DNA from: Oscillospiraceae bacterium
Lineage (GTDB): Bacteria > Bacillota > Clostridia > Oscillospirales > Ruminococcaceae
Length of the DNA: 39,313 nucleotides
Reading direction: 5' to 3'
Assembly: GCA_019423755.1 (NCBI GenBank)
Contig: JAHZAU010000021.1
Coordinates: 1-39,313 of the forward strand
This document shows, one piece after another, positions 22,180 to 29,926 of this stretch. Numbering within the stretch: position 1 is the stretch's first letter; each line of letters starts with the position of its first letter. A program made the translations under genes and the position numbers. Below the pieces are notes generated by a model. It saw only the letters and a list, made by a program, of their open reading frames with translations. It had not been told where the DNA came from and made no database searches.

Positions 22180-23178
22180 ATGAACGGAAAAACCATCGCC
22201 ACCTGGGTGCTGCTGCTGGTGCTCATTGCCGGCACCGTGGGAGCGTCCTTCTGGTTTGACCATCACCCGCAGGCTGGGGAGCCCCAGCCGCCGGCCCAGG
22301 AGGAAAGCGGTGAGGATAGCTCCGACGAAGGCCGTCCTTCTGAAGAGGCTCAAGAGCAGCAGCGCCAGGAAGAGGAAGCCGCTGCCCAGGAGGCCGCGCT
22401 GGCGGCCCAGAAGGAAGCTTTCGCCCAGGAGAAGGAGCAGTTCTACCTGATGCTGGTCAACCCCGACCACAGCCTGCCGGACGGCTACACCCCGGTGACC
22501 GGCCAGGTGCAGAACGGATATGAGCTGGATGAGCGTGTGGTGCCACTGATGGAGCAGATGATCGCGGACGCGGCTGCCGACGGGGTGGACCTGCTGGTCT
22601 GCTCGGCGTACCGCTCCCAGCAGAAACAGCAAAGCCTCTTTGACGCCCAGCTCAACCAGTGGCTGGCGGCGGGCAAGACCCAGGAGGAAGCCTACGCCGA
22701 GACCGCCCGGGCCATCGCTATCCCCGGTACCAGCGAGCATCAAAGCGGGTTGGCGGCGGATATCGTCACCCCCAGCCACCAGACGCTGGACGAGGCCTTT
22801 GCCGACACTGCGGCGGGCCAGTGGCTTTTGGAAAACGCCTGGAAGTACGGGTTTATCCTGCGCTTCCCCAAGGACAAGGAGCCGGTGACGAAGATCATGT
22901 ACGAGTCCTGGCATTACCGCTATGTGGGGGTGCTGCACGCGAAACTCATCCACGACAGCGGCCTGTGTTTGGAGGAATATCTGGACCAGGAGCTGCCGGA
23001 AAACTGGCCGGCTACCGACGAGGAGCGGGACCAGCTGCTGGAAGGGGCCAGCCCGTTAGCTTTGGAAGCGCAGTTTGGTGAGGCGGCCCAGCCTGCAGCC
23101 CAAACGGTGGACGAGACCGGGGAGGACAGCCCTTCCGTCCAGGCGTCCGCAGCGGACAGCGAAGATGCAGCCCAGTAG
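22180..23178 (+). CDS. Membrane-anchored D-Ala-D-Ala carboxypeptidase, VanY-type (M15)
   Basis: A 332-residue protein. A single N-terminal membrane helix (about 5-26) is followed by a Pro/Glu/Gln-rich, probably coiled region (30-86), then an M15B peptidase domain (about 95-285). The zinc ligands are readable: S-E-H187-Q-S-G-L-A-A-D in the SxHxxGxAxD motif and W-H244 in ESWHYRYVG. VCSAYRSQQKQ is the usual substrate-side segment. These enzymes trim the terminal D-alanine from peptidoglycan stems outside the membrane. The C-terminal 45 residues are Ala/Glu-rich and disordered. No vanR/S/H/A genes are near, so it is a wall-remodelling enzyme rather than a resistance cassette. AAAAGGAG precedes the start. 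Confidence 0.9.
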   Translation: MNGKTIATWVLLLVLIAGTVGASFWFDHHPQAGEPQPPAQEESGEDSSDEGRPSEEAQEQQRQEEEAAAQEAALAAQKEAFAQEKEQFYLMLVNPDHSLPDGYTPVTGQVQNGYELDERVVPLMEQMIADAAADGVDLLVCSAYRSQQKQQSLFDAQLNQWLAAGKTQEEAYAETARAIAIPGTSEHQSGLAADIVTPSHQTLDEAFADTAAGQWLLENAWKYGFILRFPKDKEPVTKIMYESWHYRYVGVLHAKLIHDSGLCLEEYLDQELPENWPATDEERDQLLEGASPLALEAQFGEAAQPAAQTVDETGEDSPSVQASAADSEDAAQ

Positions 23179-23725
23179 CGGCCGGACCGGCTGGGTGGAG
23201 CGGCTGCTGACGGCAGCGGCCTTCCTGCTGGCCGGGGTGCTGGTGGCCATGGGCGGAGTGAGCGCCGCCGGGGAGATTTTGGATTTTGCCCGGGAGCGGC
23301 AGATCGCCATCGTGGAGAACTTCGTCCAGCGGCTGGAAACCGGGCCCATGACCCCCGAGCAGGCCAGAAAGGTCCAGGGGATGGTCATCCAGTACGGCAA
23401 GGCCTACCTGGAAGCGCTGGCTTCCTTTGAGTTTGTGCCCCGGGGGGACCTGCAGGTACTGGGGAAGATCATCTCCGCGGTGCCGGAGGAGACCCAGGTG
23501 CTGGACTTTACCTACTCCGGCCGGGACCTGACGGTGCGTACCCTGCAGCCCCGCTGGGAGCTGGCCGAGCAGATGGCCGAGACCCTCCGCCGGGGGGACA
23601 CCTTCCAGGAAGTGATCTGCAGCGGCTACCAGACGGCGGACGGCCAGTGGGCCGCCGACCTGACCTTACAGGCTTTTGACTACGAAACACCCCTGGAGGA
23701 AGGGTTCCACTGGGGGGAAGGATAG
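23165..23725 (+). CDS. Unknown single-pass membrane protein
   Basis: A 186-residue protein I do not recognise. A membrane helix (about 15-38, LLTAAAFLLAGVLVAMGGVSA) is followed by a long helix (40-95) and then an alpha/beta segment (about 105-186) containing TQVLDFTYSGRDLTVRT, which reads as paired strands. That architecture recalls the periplasmic part of PilN-like assembly proteins, but no pilus genes are near and the likeness is only in outline. The ATG overlaps the carboxypeptidase stop by 14 bases, implying translational coupling and possibly a joint role in the envelope. Confidence 0.72.
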   Translation: MQPSSGRTGWVERLLTAAAFLLAGVLVAMGGVSAAGEILDFARERQIAIVENFVQRLETGPMTPEQARKVQGMVIQYGKAYLEALASFEFVPRGDLQVLGKIISAVPEETQVLDFTYSGRDLTVRTLQPRWELAEQMAETLRRGDTFQEVICSGYQTADGQWAADLTLQAFDYETPLEEGFHWGEG

Positions 23726-23761
23726 ATCGCCCGGGGTTTGCCCCGGGGAAAGGAGCAGAAG

Positions 23762-23971
23762 ATGGAAGAAGCAAAGATGGCGCGCATCGGGGAGCTTTCC
23801 CGCAAGCAGCGCTCGGTGGGGCTGACCCCCGAGGAGCAGGCGGAGCAGGCTGCCCTGCGCCGGGAATACATCGACAGCATGCGCTCGAACCTGCGGGCCA
23901 CCCTGGAAAACACGGTGATCGTGCAGCCCGACGGCACCCGCCGCCCGGTGAAGCGCAAGCAGGAGCAATAA
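23762..23971 (+). CDS. DUF896 family protein (YnzC-like)
   Basis: A 69-residue protein. ARIGELSRKQRSVGLTPEEQ followed by EQAALRREYIDSMRSNLRATLENT is the helical-hairpin core of the DUF896/UPF0291 family, which includes B. subtilis YnzC, a small soluble protein linked to the SOS response by expression. Its activity is unknown. AAAGGAG is 6 bases before the ATG. It is followed by a terminator, closing the prmA-vanY-unknown-DUF896 run. Confidence 0.88.
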   Translation: MEEAKMARIGELSRKQRSVGLTPEEQAEQAALRREYIDSMRSNLRATLENTVIVQPDGTRRPVKRKQEQ

Positions 23972-23984
23972 ACGCCCCAAAACA

Positions 23985-24025
23985 GGACCCTCCGGCTCCG
24001 GGAAGGATGCGGGAGGGCCTTTTTG
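23985..24025 (+). terminator. Terminator after the DUF896 gene
   Basis: GGACCCTCC (23985-23993) pairs with GGGAGGGCC (24011-24019) with one mismatch around a 17-base loop, followed by TTTTT. Confidence 0.7.
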
Positions 24026-24048
24026 TATCAATTTTTGAGAAAAAGGTC

Positions 24049-24079
24049 TTGACCTTCCACAAGGGTGAGGGCTTACAAT
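24049..24079 (+). promoter_or_regulatory. MerR-type promoter with 19-base spacer
   Basis: TTGACC (24049-24054) and TACAAT (24074-24079) are separated by 19 bases instead of 17. The long spacer contains CCTTC and GAGGG as an imperfect dyad. Over-long spacers of 19-20 bases are the known hallmark of promoters that MerR proteins activate by twisting DNA. The gene directly downstream encodes a MerR protein, so autoregulation is likely. Confidence 0.75.
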
Positions 24080-24102
24080 ACAGCCACAGAGGTGAAACAA
24101 GC

Positions 24103-24750
24103 ATGCAGATCAGTCAGGTAGAGCAGCGGGTGGGCATCTCCAAAAAGAACATCCGCTTTTACGAACAGGAGGGGCTGCTGCATCCCAAGCGGGAGGCAGG
24201 CAACGGCTACCGGGATTACGGCGAGGAGGACATCCTGCGGCTGGAAAAGATCAAACTCATGCGCAAGCTTTCGGTGCCGCTGGAGGAGATCCGCGTCATG
24301 CTGGAAGGCGGGCTGACCCTTTCCGAGGGGATGAACCGGCATCTGTTTTTGCTGGAACGCCAGCGCAAAAGCCTGGAAACCGCCCAGTGCCTCTGCCGCC
24401 AGCTGCTGGGGGAGCCCGGCAGTTTGGACGAGCTGGACGCCGGGCAGTACCTGCAGCAGATTGAGGAATTGGAGCGAGAGGGGGCGCATTTTCTGGATAT
24501 GGGCGAGGACAACAAAAACAAACGCAAAAAGATCTGGGGAAGCTGGATCTCGGCGGCGTTTTTCCTGGTGCTGGTGGGGCTGGTGGAAGGCTTCATCATC
24601 TGGGGGCTTTCGGTGGAGCCGCTGCCGTTTTTGATGGCGGCGCTATTCTTGAGCCTGCCGCCGGCCTTTGGGGTGGGCATCCTGCTTGCCCTGCGCAGCC
24701 GCATCCGCGAGATCCAAAAGGGCGAAGAAGACGAGTACAAAAATTACTAA
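24103..24750 (+). CDS. Membrane-anchored MerR-family transcriptional regulator
   Basis: A 215-residue protein. Residues 1-70 are a MerR winged helix: MQISQVEQRVGISKKNIRFY, then EQEGLLHPKREAGNGYRDYG. Residues 75-130 look like the usual dimerisation coiled coil. Instead of a soluble ligand domain there are two membrane helices (about 145-169 and 173-197) ending in a basic-acidic tail. This should place the DNA-binding domain at the cytoplasmic face of the membrane. GAGGTGA precedes the ATG. The next gene (YbjQ type) starts 19 bases after its stop, so the pair forms a module. What it senses is unknown. Membrane state is one possibility. Confidence 0.85.
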   Translation: MQISQVEQRVGISKKNIRFYEQEGLLHPKREAGNGYRDYGEEDILRLEKIKLMRKLSVPLEEIRVMLEGGLTLSEGMNRHLFLLERQRKSLETAQCLCRQLLGEPGSLDELDAGQYLQQIEELEREGAHFLDMGEDNKNKRKKIWGSWISAAFFLVLVGLVEGFIIWGLSVEPLPFLMAALFLSLPPAFGVGILLALRSRIREIQKGEEDEYKNY

Positions 24751-24769
24751 AGTCCAAGGAGGGACGGTT

Positions 24770-25081
24770 ATGACCATTTTGAATATCGACCACATCCCCG
24801 GCAAAGAGGTGGAGGCGCTGGGCCTGGTAAAGGGCAGCGTGGTGTACAGCAAGAACTTCGGGCGGGATTTCCTCTCCGCCATGAAGACCCTGGTGGGCGG
24901 CGAGATCACCGACTACACCAAGATGTTGGAGGAAGCGAGACAGATCGCCATGGGGCGGATGGTCAAGGACGCCGAGACCCTGGGGGCCGACGCGGTGCTC
25001 AACCTGCGGTTTGCCTCGTCCAGCGTCATGCAGGGGGCGGCGGAGGTCATCGCCTACGGCACCGCTGTGCGGTATAAGTAA
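24770..25081 (+). CDS. YbjQ family (heavy-metal-binding-like) protein
   Basis: A 103-residue cytosolic protein. TILNIDHIPGKEVEALGLVKGSVV is the family's first strand and helix, and ARQIAMGRMVKDAETLGADAVLNLRF is the conserved central segment. The family (DUF74) forms compact pentamers. The heavy-metal name comes from fold similarity and no activity is established. AAGGAGGG precedes the start. It is co-transcribed with the membrane MerR gene and is followed by a strong terminator. Confidence 0.88.
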   Translation: MTILNIDHIPGKEVEALGLVKGSVVYSKNFGRDFLSAMKTLVGGEITDYTKMLEEARQIAMGRMVKDAETLGADAVLNLRFASSSVMQGAAEVIAYGTAVRYK

Positions 25082-25091
25082 AGAAAAGAGA

Positions 25092-25141
25092 AACACCACC
25101 CGTTCCCCAGCCGTTTTGGCAGGGGGAGGGTGGTGTTTTTT
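25092..25141. terminator. Bidirectional terminator between YbjQ gene and recG
   Basis: AACACCACCC (25092-25101) pairs with GGGTGGTGTT (25128-25137), with an inner partial stem and a following T run (25136-25141). recG, convergent on the minus strand, stops 14 bases away, and the minus side reads TTTCTCTTTTC. Confidence 0.8.
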
Positions 25142-25154
25142 GCGGGATTTTATA

Positions 25155-27191
25155 TTAATTGAGACGTTCGCCCACCGAGTGCATCAGGCGGAGGATGCAG
25201 GCGTTGAGCTGGTCGCGCTCGGCGCGGGTCAGCTCCTGCTTGCGGGCAAAGGCCTGCTGGGCGGCCTGCTGGGCCTGCATGAGCACCTCCATGTCGCCGG
25301 ACAGGTCGGCGATGCGCAGCTGGGGCAGGCCGTGCTGCCGCTTGCCCAAAAAGTCGCCGGGGCCGCGGGTCTTCAGGTCGTATTCTGCAATACGGAAGCC
25401 GTCGTTGGTCTGGTGCATCAGCTCCAGCCGGGCGCGGGTGTCGGGGTTTTTGTTGTCCGAGACCAGGATGCAGGTGGAACGCTCCTGCCCCCGGCCCACC
25501 CGGCCCCGCAGCTGGTGCAGCTGGCTCAGGCCGAAGCGCTCGGCGTTTTCGATCATCATCACCACGGCGTTGGGTACGTCCACACCCACCTCCACCACGG
25601 TGGTGGAGACCAGCAGCTGGATGCGTCCGGCGGAGAAGTCCGCCATGACGGCGTCCTTTTCCCGGGGCTTCATCTTGCCGTGGAGCAGGCCCACCCGGTA
25701 GCTGCAAAAGGGGCCTTCCTGCAGCTGGGCGGCGTATTCCTGGACGTTTTGCAGGGTGGGGTCGGTGTCCTCGTCGCTTTCCACCAGGGGACAGACGATG
25801 TAGGCCTGCAGGCCCCGGTCTAGGTGGTCCTGGATGAAGCGGTAGGCCCGGAGCTTTTTGGAGGAGTCGATGACGAAGGTCTGCACCGGCTGGCGGCTGG
25901 GGGGCAGCTGGTCGATGACCGACACGTCCAGGTCGCCGTAGACCATAAGGGCCAGGGTACGGGGGATGGGGGTGGCGGACATGACCAGGGTGTGGGGATG
26001 GTCGGATTTTTCCGACAGGCGGGCCCGCTGGGCCACCCCGAAGCGGTGCTGCTCGTCGGTGACCACCAGGGCCAGGCGGGCAAATTCCACCCCCTGGGAA
26101 AGCAGGGCGTGGGTGCCGACGCACAGGTCGATGCTGCCGTCAGCAAGCTGCTGGTAGAGGGTGCGCTTTTCCTTGGCGGTAAGGGAGCCGGTGAGCAGCC
26201 CTACCCGCAGGCCCAGGGGCTCCAGCAGGCGGGAAAGGCCCTGGTGATGCTGCTGGGCCAAGATCTCGGTGGGGGCCATGAGGGCGGACTGGAAGCCATT
26301 TTTCCAGGCCAGGTAGCACCCGGCGGCGGCCACCATGGTCTTGCCGGAGCCTACGTCCCCCTGCACCAGGCGATTCATGGGCACGGGGGAATCTAGGTCC
26401 CGGCACAGGTCGTCGATGGCCCGCTGCTGGGCATCGGTGAGGGAGAAGGGCAGGGAGGCGGTAAAGACCGAAAGGTCCCGGTCGGGGCAGCGGTAGGCGG
26501 TGTGGGCCACGTGGCGGCTGCGGACGGTGGACAGGCAGAGGGAAAGGGTGAAGAACTCCTCAAACACCAGCCGGCGTCGGGCGCAGTCCAGGGCCTCGGG
26601 GGAGGCGGGGTTGTGGACGTTTCGCAGGGCGTAGTGCAGGTGGCAGAGGTTGTATTCCCGGCGCAGGAAGGCGGGGATGGGGTCGGGGACCTGCTCGTCC
26701 AGCAGCTCCAGGGCTTGGAGGGCGTTTGCGTGCAGCATCTTGGAGCTGAGGCCCTGGGTCAGCGGGTAGATGGGCAGCAGGCGGGTGGGGGTGCTGGCGG
26801 GAAAGCAGAGGGGCGAGGGCATCTGGCGGTTAGAGACCTTGCCGTAAAAGAGATATTCTTCGTCCTGTTTTAAGGATTCGGCGGTATATTTCGCATTAAA
26901 GAAGGTCAGAATAAGGCTGCCGGTGTCGTCGGCCACCTGGACTTTAAAAAGGGAAAGCCCCTTGCGGATGCGCTGCTCCCGGCTGTGGGAAAGCACCCGC
27001 GCCCGGATGGTGCAGGGGATGCCGGACGGGCAGGCGGCAATATCGGTGGGGGAGCTCAGGTCCAGGTAGGAGCGGGGGAAGAAGTAGAGCAGGTCCCGGA
27101 TGGTGTGGATGTCCAGCTTGCGGTAGAGGGCGGCGCGCTTTTCGCCCACGCCCTTGAGGTATTGGATGCTGGTATCCAGGGTAACGGCCAT
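25155..27191 (-). CDS. recG: ATP-dependent DNA helicase RecG
   Basis: A 678-residue superfamily 2 helicase that regresses stalled forks and processes branched DNA. The N-terminal wedge/OB part (about 1-230) is followed by GDVGSGKTMVAA (Walker A), DEQHRFGV (Walker B), SATPIPRTLA (motif III) and QLRGRVGRG (motif VI), then the TRG-type C-terminus. The ATG at 27191 is chosen because AAAGGAGG lies about 10 bases upstream. A longer in-frame reading to 27353 would run into the tRNA-Lys promoter and has no family support. It is a single-gene unit here. Confidence 0.96.
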   Translation of the reverse strand: MAVTLDTSIQYLKGVGEKRAALYRKLDIHTIRDLLYFFPRSYLDLSSPTDIAACPSGIPCTIRARVLSHSREQRIRKGLSLFKVQVADDTGSLILTFFNAKYTAESLKQDEEYLFYGKVSNRQMPSPLCFPASTPTRLLPIYPLTQGLSSKMLHANALQALELLDEQVPDPIPAFLRREYNLCHLHYALRNVHNPASPEALDCARRRLVFEEFFTLSLCLSTVRSRHVAHTAYRCPDRDLSVFTASLPFSLTDAQQRAIDDLCRDLDSPVPMNRLVQGDVGSGKTMVAAAGCYLAWKNGFQSALMAPTEILAQQHHQGLSRLLEPLGLRVGLLTGSLTAKEKRTLYQQLADGSIDLCVGTHALLSQGVEFARLALVVTDEQHRFGVAQRARLSEKSDHPHTLVMSATPIPRTLALMVYGDLDVSVIDQLPPSRQPVQTFVIDSSKKLRAYRFIQDHLDRGLQAYIVCPLVESDEDTDPTLQNVQEYAAQLQEGPFCSYRVGLLHGKMKPREKDAVMADFSAGRIQLLVSTTVVEVGVDVPNAVVMMIENAERFGLSQLHQLRGRVGRGQERSTCILVSDNKNPDTRARLELMHQTNDGFRIAEYDLKTRGPGDFLGKRQHGLPQLRIADLSGDMEVLMQAQQAAQQAFARKQELTRAERDQLNACILRLMHSVGERLN

Positions 27192-27290
27192 AGATCGGGG
27201 GCCTCCTTTCGGGAAAGAATGTGTGTTTATTGTACCCCAGAACCGGGAAAATGAAAAGGCAGAGAGGGGTCGAAAGTTTTTTAAAAAAAA

Positions 27291-27332
27291 TTGAAAAAAC
27301 CTGTTGACATATCGGGAAACCGGTGATATAAT
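27291..27332 (+). promoter_or_regulatory. tRNA-Lys promoter with upstream A-tract
   Basis: TTGAAAAAA (27291-27299), four bases, TTGACA (27304-27309), a 17-base spacer, TATAAT (27327-27332). Both boxes are perfect consensus. A further T6A8 tract (27277-27290) lies upstream. The downstream stretch TATAATAAATAACGTTG is identical at tRNA-Ala. Confidence 0.93.
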
Positions 27333-27374
27333 AAATAACGTTGTGAGGGACACAACAAAAACAAAAGAAAAAAT

Positions 27375-27450
27375 GACTTATTAGCTCAGTCGGTAGAGCA
27401 CCTGACTTTTAATCAGGGTGTCCGGAGTTCGAGTCTCCGATAGGTCACCA
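27375..27450 (+). tRNA. tRNA-Lys(TTT)
   Basis: A complete 76-base cloverleaf: acceptor GACTTAT with ATAGGTC, D stem GCTC/GAGC, anticodon arm CCTGA-CTTTTAA-TCAGG giving anticodon TTT, T arm CGGAG-TTCGAGT-CTCCG, and an encoded CCA (27448-27450). Confidence 0.96.
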
Positions 27451-27453
27451 AAG

Positions 27454-27487
27454 AAGGTTGTCGGAAGTATTCGGCAGCCTTTTTTCT
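27454..27487 (+). terminator. Terminator of tRNA-Lys
   Basis: AAGGTTGTCG (27454-27463) pairs with CGGCAGCCTT (27472-27481) including G-U pairs, followed by TTTTTTCTT. Confidence 0.8.
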
Positions 27488-27515
27488 TGCATTTTTTTGG
27501 CTGGGAGGGTTTTGT

Positions 27516-28250
27516 ATGGCACAGACGGTGCTGATCACCGGGGCATCCCGGGGCATTGGCCGGGCGGCGGCGCTGCGGTTTATCAAGGAAGGTTGGAACG
27601 TGGCGGCCCAGTACCGCACCGGTGAGGAGGAAGCCCGCCGGCTGGAACACCAAGCCCGCCAGCTTGGCGGCAATCTGTTGGCCTTCCCGGCGGATGTGGC
27701 CGACCGGCAGCAGGTGCAGCAGCTGGTGGACGAGGCCCAGCGGGCCTTTGGGCGGATCGACGCCCTGGTCAACAACGCCGGTATCGCCCAGCAGAAGTTA
27801 TTCAGCGACCTGACCGACGAGGACTGGGACCGGATGTTCGACGTCAACGTCAAGGGGATGTTTTACTGCTGCCAGGCGGTGCTGCCGGGGATGATCCACC
27901 GCAAGGCCGGGAGCATCGTCAACCTGTCCTCCATCTGGGGCATCGCCGGGGCCTCCTGCGAGGTGCATTACTCGGCGGCCAAGGCGGCGGTCATCGGGCT
28001 GACCAAGGCGCTGGCCAAGGAGCTGGGGCTTTCCGGCATCCGGGTCAACTGCGTGGCGCCCGGCGTGGTGGCCACCGAGATGAACGCTCATCTGACCCCG
28101 GAAGTTTGGGAGGAGCTGCGGGAGGAGACCCCCCTGCAGACCATCGGCGCCCCCGAGGATATTGCCGACGCCATCTGGTTTTTGGCAAGCGAACAGTCCC
28201 GGTTTATCACCGGGCAGGTGCTCAGCCCCAACGGCGGCATCGTGATCTAA
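27516..28250 (+). CDS. Short-chain dehydrogenase/reductase, FabG-like
   Basis: A 244-residue classical SDR enzyme. The cofactor motif TGASRGIG is at 8-15, NNAG at 86-89, and the catalytic residues are S139, Y152 and K156. The C-terminal PGVVATEM and TGQVLSPNGG segments are as in 3-oxoacyl-ACP reductases. FabG reduces 3-ketoacyl-ACP with NADPH, and R34 after the second strand fits NADPH use. No other fatty-acid genes are near, so this may be a stand-alone or paralogous reductase rather than the main fabG. GGGAGGG precedes the ATG, 29 bases after the tRNA-Lys terminator. No separate promoter was identified, so it may depend on read-through. Confidence 0.85.
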   Translation: MAQTVLITGASRGIGRAAALRFIKEGWNVAAQYRTGEEEARRLEHQARQLGGNLLAFPADVADRQQVQQLVDEAQRAFGRIDALVNNAGIAQQKLFSDLTDEDWDRMFDVNVKGMFYCCQAVLPGMIHRKAGSIVNLSSIWGIAGASCEVHYSAAKAAVIGLTKALAKELGLSGIRVNCVAPGVVATEMNAHLTPEVWEELREETPLQTIGAPEDIADAIWFLASEQSRFITGQVLSPNGGIVI

Positions 28251-28262
28251 TCGAATAAGCGC

Positions 28263-28316
28263 AAAAAAGGACCGCTGTCCCACCCCGAAAAAGGGGAAGG
28301 ACAGCGGTCTGTTTTT
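28263..28316. terminator. Bidirectional terminator between SDR and NSS genes
   Basis: An 11-bp perfect stem, GACCGCTGTCC (28270-28280) with GGACAGCGGTC (28299-28309), with T runs on both sides (GTTTTTG on plus, TTTTTT on minus). Confidence 0.88.
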
Positions 28317-28334
28317 GTGGAGAGAGGCGGCCGA

Positions 28335-29669
28335 TTAACCAATGCCGCCCAGCAGGATGCCCAATACCACCACAAGGAGGCTCAGGCCAACGTAAACGTA
28401 TTTTGCCAGGAAGCCGAAGCACCGGGGCAGCGGTTTGTCGCGGCCGGTTTCCAGCTCTTTGCGCATAACATCCACGCCGAAGACCCAGTAGATCATGATG
28501 GCTCCCAGCAGGGCGCCGATGGGGACGATGATGATGGTGATGAAGTCCATCCAGCGGCCCATGTACGGCTCGTACTCCAGGAAGAGGCCGATGAAGAAGA
28601 TGATGGCCGCTACCAGCAGCACCGCCTTGGTGCGGGAGAACTGGAAGCGGGACTGCAGCGCCTCGGCGCAGACCTCAAACATATTGATGAGGGAGGTGAT
28701 ACCGGCGAAGGTCACCGACACGAAGAAGAAGATGGCGAACAGACGGCCGAAGGGCATCTGCTGGAACACCTTGGGCAGGGTGATGAACATAAGGGGCGGG
28801 CCGGACTGAGGGTCCAGGCCGAAGGCGAACACCGCCGGGATGATGGCAAAGCCGGCGATGAGGGCGGCGCAGGTGTCCAGAATGGCAGTGAGGGCGGAGG
28901 AATGGGGGATATCCTCGTCGCGGCTCAGGTAGCTGCCGTAGATGATCATACCGGAGCCGGTGATGGACAGGGAGAAGAAGGCCTGGCCCATAGCCATGAC
29001 CCAGGTTTGCGGGTTAAGCAGGGCGTCCCACTGAGGCACCAGCAGGTAGCGGTAGCCGTCCAGGCTGCCCGGCAGGAAGGCCACGCGCAGGGCGATGATG
29101 AGGAACAGCACGAAGAAGGTGGGCATCATGAACTTGTTGACCTTTTCGATGCCGTTGATGACGCCGCCCAGCAGCACCGCTGCGGTGATGGCCACCACCA
29201 GGAAGTGCCAGATGACGCTGCCGAAGGGGCCGGTGGCCTGGGAGAAGTATTCCTCACTGGCGATACCGGAGAAGAGGGTACCGGTCAGGGAGCCGAAGGT
29301 GGTACGCAGCACCCAGGCGACCACGATGCAGTAGCCGATGGCGATACCGAAGGAGCCCAGCAGCGGGAAGGTACCCAGCTTGGAGCCGCCTTTTTTGCCG
29401 CGGGAGGCCATGGCCGCTTCGTAGGAACCAACGGGGCCGGTGCCGGTCATCCGCCCCAGGGCGAACTCACCGGAAAGGCCCACATAACCGAACAGGGCCA
29501 CAAAGAGGAAATAGGGGATGAAAAAGGCGGCGCCGCCGTACTGCCCCACCCGGTAGGGGAACATCCAGATGTTACCCATGCCCACGGCGGAGCCCACTGA
29601 GGCCAGGATAAAGCCGATGCGGTTGGTAAAGGAACCGTTGCCCGGCAGGGTGTGTTTTTTGCTGCTCAT
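28335..29669 (-). CDS. Neurotransmitter:sodium symporter (NSS/SNF) family transporter
   Basis: A 444-residue integral membrane protein with about 11-12 helices, the usual bacterial length. Helix 1 contains IGFILASVGSAVGMGNIWMFPYR, read here in two parts: the unwound sodium/substrate site at GSAVGMGN and the following IWMFPYRVGQYGGAAF. LeuT-like members have RFP where this one has MFP, a subfamily feature I recall from other Firmicutes. Such proteins import amino acids with sodium, here probably an amino acid of unknown type. GAGG precedes the ATG. An unusually structured leader (29696-29795) and a strong promoter lie upstream. Confidence 0.9.
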   Translation of the reverse strand: MSSKKHTLPGNGSFTNRIGFILASVGSAVGMGNIWMFPYRVGQYGGAAFFIPYFLFVALFGYVGLSGEFALGRMTGTGPVGSYEAAMASRGKKGGSKLGTFPLLGSFGIAIGYCIVVAWVLRTTFGSLTGTLFSGIASEEYFSQATGPFGSVIWHFLVVAITAAVLLGGVINGIEKVNKFMMPTFFVLFLIIALRVAFLPGSLDGYRYLLVPQWDALLNPQTWVMAMGQAFFSLSITGSGMIIYGSYLSRDEDIPHSSALTAILDTCAALIAGFAIIPAVFAFGLDPQSGPPLMFITLPKVFQQMPFGRLFAIFFFVSVTFAGITSLINMFEVCAEALQSRFQFSRTKAVLLVAAIIFFIGLFLEYEPYMGRWMDFITIIIVPIGALLGAIMIYWVFGVDVMRKELETGRDKPLPRCFGFLAKYVYVGLSLLVVVLGILLGGIG

Positions 29670-29695
29670 GAAACAACCTCATTTCTTGTGATTTG

Positions 29696-29795
29696 GACGG
29701 CAAAAGGGCATTTGCTGCCGTCAAAGGACGTATTTGCTTTAAAGCGATAAAGCAAATACGCAGATAAGGACCGGCGGACCACACAGACCCGCCGG
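29696..29795 (-). promoter_or_regulatory. Three-hairpin 5' leader of the NSS transporter gene
   Basis: The predicted mRNA leader (about 130 bases from a start near 29800) folds into three hairpins on the minus strand: CCGGCGG/CCGCCGG (29795-29771), a perfect 13-bp stem CGTATTTGCTTTA/TAAAGCAAATACG (29760-29729) with a 6-base loop, and GACGGCA/TGCCGTC (29722-29696) 16 bases upstream of GAGG. No terminator T run is present. It matches no riboswitch class I can name. A regulatory leader is likely; a ligand cannot be inferred. Confidence 0.55.
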
Positions 29796-29806
29796 ATATA
29801 TGTTTG

Positions 29807-29834
29807 ATTATACCGGATAACGGCGGCTTGTCAA
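29807..29834 (-). promoter_or_regulatory. Promoter of the NSS transporter gene
   Basis: On the minus strand TTGACA (29834-29829), a 16-base spacer and TATAAT (29812-29807), both perfect consensus. Confidence 0.85.
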
Positions 29835-29873
29835 GGGGAAATGGACGCCTTTTGTGGGAAAAGAGGGAAAAAC

Positions 29874-29902
29874 TTGACCGCTTTTGGGCGGGATGATACA
29901 AT
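29874..29902 (+). promoter_or_regulatory. Promoter of the small membrane protein gene at 29927
   Basis: TTGACC (29874-29879), a 17-base spacer and TACAAT (29897-29902). It is divergent from the NSS promoter 40 bases away. Confidence 0.7.
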
Positions 29903-29926
29903 GGAGCGCAGAAAGGAGTGGGTCGG

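Noticed and set aside
22180..23178. A vancomycin-resistance VanY gene
   Set aside because: No vanR, vanS, vanH, vanA/B or vanX genes are near. The M15 carboxypeptidase domain is common in wall metabolism.
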